Part shown: one piece after another, positions 1-5,138 of the stretch
Layout: every line of letters starts with the position of its first letter
How positions within the stretch are numbered: the stretch's first letter is position 1
Origin: Bacteroidota bacterium
Lineage (GTDB): Bacteria; Bacteroidota; Bacteroidia; Bacteroidales; Prolixibacteraceae
NCBI GenBank assembly: GCA_023488865.1
Contig: JAMDDG010000301.1
Coordinates: forward strand, 1 to 6,462
Direction: 5' to 3'
Length of the DNA: 6,462 nucleotides
Notes under the pieces: model-generated
What the model saw: only the letters and a program-made list of their open reading frames with translations
The model's database searches: none
What the model was told of the DNA's origin: nothing
Position numbers and translations under genes: made by a program

Positions 1-1502
1 GCATAAGGGATTATCAGATCCTCATTGTGGATCATTGAGCCACACGAATAGATTACATTCGGAACGTAACCTTCTCTTTCTTCTTCGTTGGGCACCATCA
101 GCGGCTCATTTAACCTTCCGATTACCAGCTCAGGGTTTTCAAGGTTGTACAACGATGCGCTTAAAGTATATTCCCGCATGGATCCAACGGCATGTGTAAT
201 CACCAGCCAGCCTTCAGACGTCTCTATTGGAGAACCGGAATTGCCAACCTGCACCAGTTCCCAGGGGTATTTGGGTTTCTGGATAACTTTGGCGGTTCGC
301 CACATATTTATATTGTCAGAATAGGCAATGTAATTGTTTACGCCATCAATTCTGCACAACATGGCATACTTGCCGTTGATCCTCTTGGGGAACAGTGCCA
401 TCCCCTTGTTTTGGGCGATCTCCCCATTGATGGGCAATATCTTGAAATCATAAAAATCTTTTGTGCTTATTAGCTTGGGCAGAATGGCGATTCCATCGTA
501 TGCGGTGTAAGTGGCATAGTAAGTTACCTCGCCATTGTCGTCTGTGAACTTCACAAAACGGGCATCTTCGATCCCTCTTTGTTCAGTTGCCGATACGGGA
601 AAAATAACTCTCTCGGAAATGGCTGAATCAATTGAAAAATGAATCTCATAATGGGAGGAAGCCAGCCACATCATTTGGTTAATGATTTTTATATGATCTT
701 CCGTTATCGCGGTATCTTTTATAGCATTTCCCAGGTTCCGCATTAATTCCCCATAGGTAAAACTATCACCTAATTTATCCAGGATAAAATCGGGCGCAAC
801 TACTTTCCCCTGCTCCTGCATTTCATCTTTTTTTTCAGAGATAGCTGTAGATATCTCTTTCTCAGGAACCTGAATTTCATCGACAGCAACGACGGGAGGA
901 ATAATGACGCTCCCATGATCCTGCATTTCATCCAGCTTTTCCCTGAAACTTTTTTTATTGTAGGTAGTCCGTATAATTTTATCTGCCTCTGCCAACATTT
1001 TACCTACCGGTTCAAGAATCAGGTTATTATGTCTGTCAAGGATTCCTGAACGGAAAACAATAGAAGAGATATGCCCTTCACCGGTAGCCCGGAAACTAAA
1101 GATCACCCTTTTCTCGTCTGATCTTAATTCAGACTGATCAGGATGTTCAACAATGGAGGGATTAAAAAAAGCTGCCGATTCAATGGAATATTCCATGGTA
1201 AAATAGGAACCAACAAGCGCTTTTTGAGCCAGACTAAGATCCTCCTGATTAACTTCAATCTTATCAAAGATGGGAGCTAATCTGTCAAAATGCTTATCAA
1301 ATATTTGCGAAATATTTCTGTGACGGCGTGAATACCCTCGAAGAAGCTGGCTCATGGCAATCCTTACCTGATCTTCGGGCATAGCCAATACCTTTCTTAT
1401 TATATCAGCCGACCTATCATCATCTAAATAGAGAAATCGGGCAATTACCCTGGTAGAATCGGGTGAGAAGATCTGTTTTTTTCTGGTTACCGTTACTTGC
1501 AT
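1..1502 (-). CDS. GH130-family glycosidase / beta-mannoside phosphorylase-like protein, 3' end beyond window
   Basis: The frame is open from an ATG at 1502 to the left edge (500 complete codons), with no stop seen. Residues 1-180 form an N-terminal region found in long Bacteroidota GH130-like proteins (opening MQVTVTRKK, then RVIARF and GEGHISSIVFR). From about residue 285 the GH130 beta-propeller motifs appear: RGIEDARF (309-316, containing the Asp at the position of the family's catalytic acid, D313), NKGMALFPKRINGKYAMLCR (365-384) and PWELVQVGNSGSPIE (413-427), followed by GWLVITHAVG. Known GH130 enzymes phosphorolyse or hydrolyse beta-mannosides; which reaction and linkage apply here cannot be read from the sequence. 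No signal peptide is visible, so a cytoplasmic location is likely. The frame stays open upstream of 1502 but offers no ATG and does not look like the family, so the ATG is preferred. The gap to the gene upstream is 139 bp, with no recognisable promoter box. A 35-residue near-duplication lies at residues 189-258. Confidence 0.9.
   Translation of the reverse strand, partial: MQVTVTRKKQIFSPDSTRVIARFLYLDDDRSADIIRKVLAMPEDQVRIAMSQLLRGYSRRHRNISQIFDKHFDRLAPIFDKIEVNQEDLSLAQKALVGSYFTMEYSIESAAFFNPSIVEHPDQSELRSDEKRVIFSFRATGEGHISSIVFRSGILDRHNNLILEPVGKMLAEADKIIRTTYNKKSFREKLDEMQDHGSVIIPPVVAVDEIQVPEKEISTAISEKKDEMQEQGKVVAPDFILDKLGDSFTYGELMRNLGNAIKDTAITEDHIKIINQMMWLASSHYEIHFSIDSAISERVIFPVSATEQRGIEDARFVKFTDDNGEVTYYATYTAYDGIAILPKLISTKDFYDFKILPINGEIAQNKGMALFPKRINGKYAMLCRIDGVNNYIAYSDNINMWRTAKVIQKPKYPWELVQVGNSGSPIETSEGWLVITHAVGSMREYTLSASLYNLENPELVIGRLNEPLMVPNEEEREGYVPNVIYSCGSMIHNEDLIIPY
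814..932 (-). repeat. Diverged in-frame 105-bp tandem duplication inside the GH130 gene
   Basis: The 14-mer tcctgcatttcatc occurs at 814-827 and again at 919-932, exactly 105 bp (35 codons) apart and in the same frame. At protein level KLDEMQDHGSVIIPP (189-203) matches KKDEMQEQGKVVAPD (224-238). After these 15 residues the two units no longer resemble each other. The repeat falls in the linker between the N-terminal region and the catalytic propeller. The identity is seen directly; that it arose by tandem duplication is inference. Confidence 0.6.
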
Positions 1503-1600
1503 TGAAATCAGTTTTAAAATTGGGATTAAGAAATTCCACAATTCTGTACTGGTGAAGGTAGTGCTTCCAGAGGTGGTAAAGTCGTTTATTCCTAAAAGTC

Positions 1601-1615
1601 CCAAATTAAATTTGG
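1601..1615 (-). terminator. Weak AT-rich hairpin between the 64-aa gene and the GH130 gene
   Basis: The sequence ccaaat-taa-atttgg forms a 6-bp stem with a 3-base loop, 26 bases after the stop codon at 1642. On the minus strand it is followed by GACTTTTAGG, a short T run. This could be a weak terminator or attenuate read-through into the GH130 gene, but the stem is short and AT-rich, so chance is possible. Confidence 0.3.
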
Positions 1616-1641
1616 ATGAAGTTGAAAACCATCTGTTAATC

Positions 1642-1836
1642 TCACGATTCGTCTTTAGTCGTACGTACCAGGCTTATGCCGGTTACGAAGAATAAAAGAC
1701 CGAGAACGCCAAAGATAACAAGCGATTTGACATCCCTTGTACTTCCGGATGTATTGATATACAGGATGGAAGCATAAATCAAACTACCTATTCCGAGAAG
1801 AGTAAGTAATGCCCCAAAGATTCTTTTGAGATTCAT
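1642..1836 (-). CDS. Small two-helix membrane protein (64 aa), function unknown
   Basis: ATG at 1836, TGA at 1642-1644. Two hydrophobic helices are visible, at about residues 7-26 and 37-57, joined by a short polar loop (NTSGSTRDVKS). The N-terminus carries Lys/Arg (MNLKR) and the tail is charged (RTTKDES). The length and pattern match uncharacterised hypothetical proteins that I recall as common in Sphingobacteriia and Chitinophagaceae. It starts 9 bp after the stop of the Thivi_2564-like gene, so the two are almost certainly co-transcribed from the promoter at 2056-2120. Its layout (KR-rich start, helix, polar loop, helix, charged end) resembles that of the 71-aa protein at 3565-3780, but I cannot show homology by eye. 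No enzymatic motif is present. Confidence 0.8.
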   Translation of the reverse strand: MNLKRIFGALLTLLGIGSLIYASILYINTSGSTRDVKSLVIFGVLGLLFFVTGISLVRTTKDES

Positions 1837-1845
1837 AGTATGAGT

Positions 1846-2031
1846 TTAAACATGGATATTCGTCAGGTAAGTGAAAAGTCCGAATGCTTTTAGAAGCCAA
1901 ATAATCAGCGCAACAACAACCACAAGGTTAAAGATTCGCTTGATTTGGCGATCCATAGGAATAAATGTATTAATGATCCACAGAACAACACCTACTACGA
2001 TGATTGAAATTAAAATACTAAGAAGTGACAT
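1846..2031 (-). CDS. Thivi_2564-family small membrane protein (61 aa)
   Basis: The protein begins MSLLSILISIIVVGVVLWII, continues with NTFIPMD and a basic turn (RQIKR), then a second helix ending in IIWLLKAFGL. This is the pattern of the Thivi_2564 family of short bacterial membrane proteins, whose function is unknown. Helices lie at about residues 4-22 and 33-51, with a short hairpin between them. I chose the ATG at 2031. A longer frame from a TTG at 2058 would add nine polar residues, but that TTG lies inside the predicted -7 promoter box (2056-2063), so it would not be in the mRNA. It is the first gene of a two-gene unit with the 64-aa protein. Its promoter region shares an exact 17-bp operator sequence with the one upstream of the 4498 gene. 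Confidence 0.82.
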   Translation of the reverse strand: MSLLSILISIIVVGVVLWIINTFIPMDRQIKRIFNLVVVVALIIWLLKAFGLFTYLTNIHV

Positions 2032-2055
2032 TTTAGATGTTTTAGAAGTTAAATT

Positions 2056-2120
2056 CAAAAGTAATCCGGTTAATTACCGAAAGTGTTACATAACTCTACC
2101 AAAAAGTTACATCATTCACA
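2056..2120 (-). promoter_or_regulatory. Promoter with spaced TGTGAA/TGTAAC repeats (copy B), upstream of the Thivi_2564-like gene
   Basis: Read on the minus strand: TGTGAA (2120-2115), TGTAAC (2111-2106), TGTAAC (2090-2085), then a perfect Bacteroidota -7 box TACTTTTG (2063-2056; consensus TAnnTTTG). Successive start-to-start distances are 9 and 21 bp, and 21 bases separate the last TGTAAC from the -7 box. No TTG -33 box is present; the second TGTAAC occupies roughly that region, which suggests activator dependence. The predicted leader to the ATG at 2031 is under 25 bases. The upstream stretch 2121-2222, up to the transporter stop, is AT-rich with no gene and no convincing terminator. The same elements with the same spacing occur at 4535-4599. 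Confidence 0.65.
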
Positions 2121-2222
2121 CATCACAAAATTCGTGTTTTGATTATACCTATGAATTTGAAAATTGCCACACTTCCTCTTGTATTTTTTGAGTGTTGAAA
2201 ATTTATCTGTTCAAAATCGGGA

Positions 2223-3512
2223 TTATCCTCGGGCTAAGGTGTAAAACATAGCTACCGCAGATGTCAACATAATCAGGAATGTGATCCACACCACTCCGTT
2301 AGACAACCATCCACTGCGGTAATCACCCATAATTTTTCGATTTCGGGCAATTCGGGCAATCAAAAATATTAAAGGGACAGCCGCCACACCATTAAAAACA
2401 GCTGTAAAAACCAGCGCTTTAATCGGATCAATGCCGATAAAATTAATCATTAACCCAATAAGTGTCGCAATGGTAATTACCCCATAAAAGCCATGCGCTT
2501 TCTTTAACTTAAGGTTAAGCCCTTCTTTCATGTTAAAGGCTTCAGATAAGGCATAAGCCGCTGAACCGGACAAAATTGGAATGCCTAACAGGCCCAGGCC
2601 AATGATACCTGTAGCAAAAATCAGTTTGGATAAGAAGCCGGCATAAGGGAAAGTCTGAACAAGAGGTTCCAGGGCTTTGGCGGCATCGGCAGCTGATGTA
2701 ACGTTAGTAATGCCATTCTGATGCAAAACTGTGGCTGCCACCACAATGATAGACCATGTTGCGAATTCCGAAAATATCATGCCTGTAAAATTATCGATAC
2801 GCAGATTTTTGATAAAGTTTACTCCAATTTTAGGCTTTCCCCATCGTCTGGTCAGATGAAGCATTTTTTCCTCCTCCACCTCTTGTGAAGCTTGCCAGAA
2901 AAACATATAAGGCGAAATTGTGGTACCTAAGACGCCGGTAATGATGAAGAAAAACTCAAAGTTAAATTCCACATGCGGCAAAAAAGTAGCCGAAATAATC
3001 GTCTGCCAGGGCTGGTTAACAATGAAGACAGTGAGCGGATAGGCGAGTAGGGATAAAGCCAACCAAATTAAAATACGTGAATAAACCTGGTAGGAAGTGA
3101 AAATCTCTAAAACTAAAATCAGCGCCGTAAAACCCAAAGTTAGAATGACAAAATTCACGGGGATAAGCAGCTGGGCCGCAGCCGCGAGCGCCCCAATATC
3201 CGCGCCAATATTGATTGTATTGGCAACAACCACAAGTAAGACAGCAGCATAAAGGACCTTCTTGCTATAATTAGCTTTGATTACGGCAGCTAAACCATGA
3301 CCGGTTACCGCACCAATCCGCGCGCAAGCCTCCTGAATTGCCACCATGAGCGGCAGCATTGCTACCACTGTCCAAAGCTGGCCATATCCAAATTTAGCGC
3401 CTGTTTGTGTATAGGTGGCAATTCCTGACGGGTCATCATCGGCTGCTCCGGTAATCACACCTGGACCGAAAACCCTAAAAAATCTCTTTATTTTGGAAAC
3501 TGCTCTTTTCAC
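2223..3512 (-). CDS. Nramp-superfamily (SLC11-like) cation transporter with atypical metal-site residues
   Basis: A 429-residue polytopic membrane protein with about 11 helices, normal for bacterial Nramp (MntH-like) proteins. Nramps co-transport divalent metal ions with protons across the inner membrane. Helix 1 holds GPGVITGAADDDPSGIATY with D27-P28-S29-G30 where canonical Nramps have Asp-Pro-Gly-Asn. Helix 6 holds GTTISPYMFFWQAS with S200-P201-Y202 where they have Met-Pro-His. The metal-binding Asp is kept, but the Asn and the soft Met ligand are lost. This points to the divergent Nramp-like branches rather than classical Mn/Fe importers; Mg or another hard cation is possible but unproven. 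A second conserved piece is NTINIGADIGALAAA (98-112). The start is GTG at 3512: the frame upstream has no ATG before a stop at 3540-3542, and the next Met is residue 53, after helix 1. The gene follows the 71-aa gene by 52 bp, so co-transcription is plausible. Confidence 0.9.
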   Translation of the reverse strand: MKRAVSKIKRFFRVFGPGVITGAADDDPSGIATYTQTGAKFGYGQLWTVVAMLPLMVAIQEACARIGAVTGHGLAAVIKANYSKKVLYAAVLLVVVANTINIGADIGALAAAAQLLIPVNFVILTLGFTALILVLEIFTSYQVYSRILIWLALSLLAYPLTVFIVNQPWQTIISATFLPHVEFNFEFFFIITGVLGTTISPYMFFWQASQEVEEEKMLHLTRRWGKPKIGVNFIKNLRIDNFTGMIFSEFATWSIIVVAATVLHQNGITNVTSAADAAKALEPLVQTFPYAGFLSKLIFATGIIGLGLLGIPILSGSAAYALSEAFNMKEGLNLKLKKAHGFYGVITIATLIGLMINFIGIDPIKALVFTAVFNGVAAVPLIFLIARIARNRKIMGDYRSGWLSNGVVWITFLIMLTSAVAMFYTLARG

Positions 3513-3564
3513 AATTGCTAAAAAAATTAGGTTGTTCTGTCAAGGATCTCTTTCCTTTTTTAAT

Positions 3565-3780
3565 CTAACCTTTTTTGCTGGTCACCACAATCACAATGCC
3601 TCCCACCAGTAATATTGCGCCAACGATTGGCGACCATTGGACCGGATGATTTTTTTCTGCGTTTATTTTAATCGGACCAATATCAACCACTTTTTCTGAA
3701 GTTACATAGTTAAATCCGGTATATATCATCATAATTATTCCAATTGCAATTACAGCAATTCCTAATGCACGCTTCTGCAT
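3565..3780 (-). CDS. Small two-helix membrane protein (71 aa), DUF3185-like in layout, function unknown
   Basis: ATG at 3780, TAG at 3565-3567. The N-terminus MQKRALGIAV leads into helix 1 (about 5-22, ending IYTGFNYVTSEK). A polar segment of about 25 residues follows (VVDIGPIKINAEKNHPVQWSP), then helix 2 (about 50-67) and a basic end SKKG. Proteins with the same YTGFNYVT and HPVQWSP features are, from memory, frequent in Bacteroidota and annotated as hypothetical. The general shape resembles DUF3185, but I would not assign that family firmly. The 60 bases upstream are very AT-rich (3781-3840) with no clear TAnnTTTG box. A 9-bp stem-loop lies further upstream at 3843-3876. The Nramp gene follows after 52 bp. 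Confidence 0.82.
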   Translation of the reverse strand: MQKRALGIAVIAIGIIMMIYTGFNYVTSEKVVDIGPIKINAEKNHPVQWSPIVGAILLVGGIVIVVTSKKG

Positions 3781-3842
3781 ATTTTTTATTTTTAAAATAT
3801 GGATTGATTTAACAAGATTCCGGCATTATTCTAATTTAGTTA

Positions 3843-3876
3843 AACAACCTGTAAGTAGAATTACGAACAGGTTGTT
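3843..3876 (-). terminator. Hairpin after the lmo0937-family gene, possible terminator
   Basis: The arms aacaacctg (3843-3851) and caggttgtt (3868-3876) are perfect 9-bp reverse complements with a 16-base loop, 18 bases after the stop at 3895. On the minus strand the distal arm runs into TAACTAAATTAG, which is AT-rich but lacks an uninterrupted T run. It may end the 4498-3895 transcript inefficiently, or stabilise its 3' end, so that the 3780 gene is partly read through. Confidence 0.5.
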
Positions 3877-3894
3877 CAACAGACATAAAGCCAT

Positions 3895-4050
3895 TTATAA
3901 AATTCTTCGTCCCTGGATAATCCTTAATATCACTGCAATTATTGCAATCACCAGAAGTATGTGGATAATACCCCCGGTCCCAAATCCAACAAATCCTATG
4001 AGCCATAAAATGATTAATATTACAGCTATCAGGTATAGCAAATTTCCCAT
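3895..4050 (-). CDS. lmo0937-family small membrane protein (51 aa)
   Basis: ATG at 4050, TAA at 3895-3897. The translation begins MGNLLYLIAVILIILWLIGF, continues with VGFGTGGIIHILLVIAIIAV and ends ILRIIQGRRIL. Two hydrophobic helices (about 4-20 and 27-45) surround a Gly-rich turn (GFGTGG), and a basic tail follows. This is the pattern of the lmo0937 family, found in Firmicutes and Bacteroidota; its function is unknown. A longer frame at 4123-3836 overlaps it in another register, but that product has no membrane segment or family resemblance and appears spurious. The start is preceded by an A/T-rich leader without a Shine-Dalgarno sequence, as usual in this phylum. It lies 76 bp after the 4498-4127 gene and probably shares its promoter at 4535-4599. 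Confidence 0.85.
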   Translation of the reverse strand: MGNLLYLIAVILIILWLIGFVGFGTGGIIHILLVIAIIAVILRIIQGRRIL

Positions 4051-4126
4051 GATAATTATTTTTTAGTTTTGATAATTTTAATTTTTCAGTTTTACGCTTT
4101 GGTTTTTTTTTGAACGAATCCATCTA

Positions 4127-4498
4127 TTACAGCAAAAGTATTAGCAGGATTATCAGAAGCAATCCACCTCCGCCCATAATGAACACAGTGCCTCCACCAT
4201 GATGACCATTGTGATTTCCTTCGTCATGTCCAATACGATACCTTCGGCTGTGTTTGTTCTGATCATTTTTAATTGCTTTTACTTCATTCCGCAATTCTTT
4301 CTTTTCAGTCCGACTCAATGCTGAGAGATCCATGGCTTTGATCTCTTCCAATCTTGCCAGTTGGGCAGCATCCGTTGATTCAATAGTTTTAGCCGCAACA
4401 ACCGGAACAGTTTTAGTTTCCTCTGCTGCTTTCACCTGTGTTGGAATAAATGAAAACAGGAGGAATGCGAACATCATACAAAACGTTAGTTTTTTCAT
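4127..4498 (-). CDS. Exported small protein with His/Gly-rich region and C-terminal membrane anchor (123 aa)
   Basis: ATG at 4498, TAA at 4127-4129. Residues 1-24 form a signal peptide (MKKLTF, a hydrophobic core, and a likely cleavage after VKA at 24 or KAA at 25). Residues 45-82 are a charged, probably helical segment (LARLEEIKAMDLSALSRTEKKELR) that recurs in small Bacteroidota proteins. Residues 83-103 are rich in His and Gly (HDEGNHNGHHGGG). Residues 104-123 are a strongly hydrophobic, Leu/Ile-rich helix that ends the protein (GGGGLLLIILLILLL). The product should therefore be exported with its C-terminus in the membrane; a metal-binding role for the His cluster is only a possibility. I do not recognise a function. 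It is the first gene after the HK-RR terminator and has its own promoter at 4535-4599. Confidence 0.85.
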   Translation of the reverse strand: MKKLTFCMMFAFLLFSFIPTQVKAAEETKTVPVVAAKTIESTDAAQLARLEEIKAMDLSALSRTEKKELRNEVKAIKNDQNKHSRRYRIGHDEGNHNGHHGGGTVFIMGGGGLLLIILLILLL

Positions 4499-4534
4499 TT
4501 TAATAATTTTTTAGGAGGAATAATTTTCCCTAAT

Positions 4535-4599
4535 CAAAGATCAGCATGCCAGGCACGGAAAACGTTACAAAATTTTGGCAATTAGTTACATCATTCACA
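4535..4599 (-). promoter_or_regulatory. Promoter with spaced TGTGAA/TGTAAC repeats (copy A), upstream of the exported small protein
   Basis: Read on the minus strand: TGTGAA (4599-4594), TGTAAC (4590-4585), TGTAAC (4569-4564), then GATCTTTG (4542-4535), which matches the -7 consensus TAnnTTTG at all fixed positions but the first. The spacings (9, 21, then 21 intervening bases) equal those of copy B at 2056-2120. The plus-strand 17-mer agttacatcattcacac at 4584-4600 is identical to 2105-2121. The predicted leader to the ATG at 4498 is about 30 bases. The site lies just downstream of the HK-RR terminator, so it should start an independent transcript. Confidence 0.62.
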
Positions 4600-4635
4600 C
4601 TTTAGCTGTCTGTGAATAAGTACGGAACCAACATA

Positions 4636-4671
4636 AAAAGAGCGCCGTACGAAAATGGACAACGCTCTTTT
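4636..4671 (-). terminator. Rho-independent terminator of the HK-RR operon
   Basis: The arms aaaagagcg (4636-4644) and cgctctttt (4663-4671) are perfect 9-bp complements around an 18-base loop. On the minus strand the distal arm ends CGCTCTTTTT, giving a run of five T residues. It lies 32 bases after the response-regulator stop at 4704. The arms are near-symmetric in A/T ends, so it could also work on the plus strand, but no plus-strand gene leads into it. Confidence 0.8.
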
Positions 4672-4703
4672 CCCCTCAAGGCCAAGGGATCACAGGATAA
4701 TGA

Positions 4704-5138
4704 TTACATCCTGTCCATGTACCAACTCAACTCCTTCTCCATTTTTTTGTATTGAAAAATGGTTGTAATTGTTTTTTGCAAGCGAACAAAGGCTGTTTCA
4801 CTTTTTACCACATAATCAGAGGCCTTGTGAAGCATGCAATCGACAGCTACCTCAATTTTATCCTGAGAAGATAACATTACCACTGGAATATCTGCGTTAA
4901 ACCCCTTTATTTTATCCAGCGTTTCTATTCCATTCATCGCGCCTCTATCAATTCCGTCCAGGTGATAATCCAAAATCACCACGTCCGGCTGGTGTGATAA
5001 ATTTGCGATACATAGTTCACCCGTCGCAAATGTTTCGATGGTAAAATCTGCATGTTGGAGAAAGTCAATTTCCAATAGTTTTAGATACATCGCATCGTCG
5101 TCTACCAGGAAAAGTTTTATTTTTTTTTCATCGATCAT
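4704..5138 (-). CDS. Stand-alone receiver-domain response regulator (144 aa)
   Basis: A single CheY-like REC domain fills the protein. The acidic pocket is D13-D14-D15 (LFLVDDDA), the phosphoacceptor is D57 (VVILDYHLDG), the switch Ser is S90 (VVMLSSQD) and the conserved Lys is K112 (DYVVKS). All key residues are intact. After residue 115 only a charged helical tail remains (LQKTITTIFQYKKMEKELSWYMDRM), so there is no DNA-binding or enzymatic output domain. It may pass phosphate on, compete for it, or act by protein contact. The ATG at 5138 shares one base with the kinase stop (TAATG), showing translational coupling and strong operon linkage to the hybrid kinase. A hairpin terminator follows. 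Confidence 0.92.
   Translation of the reverse strand: MIDEKKIKLFLVDDDAMYLKLLEIDFLQHADFTIETFATGELCIANLSHQPDVVILDYHLDGIDRGAMNGIETLDKIKGFNADIPVVMLSSQDKIEVAVDCMLHKASDYVVKSETAFVRLQKTITTIFQYKKMEKELSWYMDRM

Noticed and set aside
88..473. Two plus-strand frames of 78 and 93 codons
   Set aside because: They lie antisense within the conserved GH130 propeller coding sequence and resemble no protein family.
1871..2191. 106-codon plus-strand frame
   Set aside because: It is antisense to the Thivi_2564-like gene and its promoter, and the translation looks like random low-complexity sequence.
2101..2222. Possible terminator of the Nramp gene
   Set aside because: Only 5-bp AT-rich inverted repeats with no convincing T tract were seen, so no terminator is called.
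3542..3557. aagga/tcctt hairpin followed by T residues on the plus strand
   Set aside because: The stem has only 5 bp, points away from the direction of transcription, and no plus-strand gene ends there.
3529..3877. 9-mer aggttgttc repeated at 3529-3537 and 3869-3877
   Set aside because: It is short, lacks shared flanking sequence, and one copy is simply an arm of the 3843-3876 hairpin; chance is likely.
3836..4123. 95-codon minus-strand frame starting MDSFKKKPKRK
   Set aside because: It covers the lmo0937-family gene in another register, has no family resemblance or membrane segment, and is composed like out-of-frame sequence.
4535..4553. TGGCATGCTGATCTTTG on the minus strand as a sigma-54 promoter
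   Set aside because: The -24-like TGGCA is present, but the TTGC element is absent at the required spacing; the TAnnTTTG-type reading with conserved spacing to the repeats is better.
4513..4605. Plus-strand aggagga followed by a short ATG frame (ATG at 4546)
   Set aside because: The SD-like run is far from the ATG, the peptide would be only 19 residues, and this phylum rarely uses Shine-Dalgarno signals.
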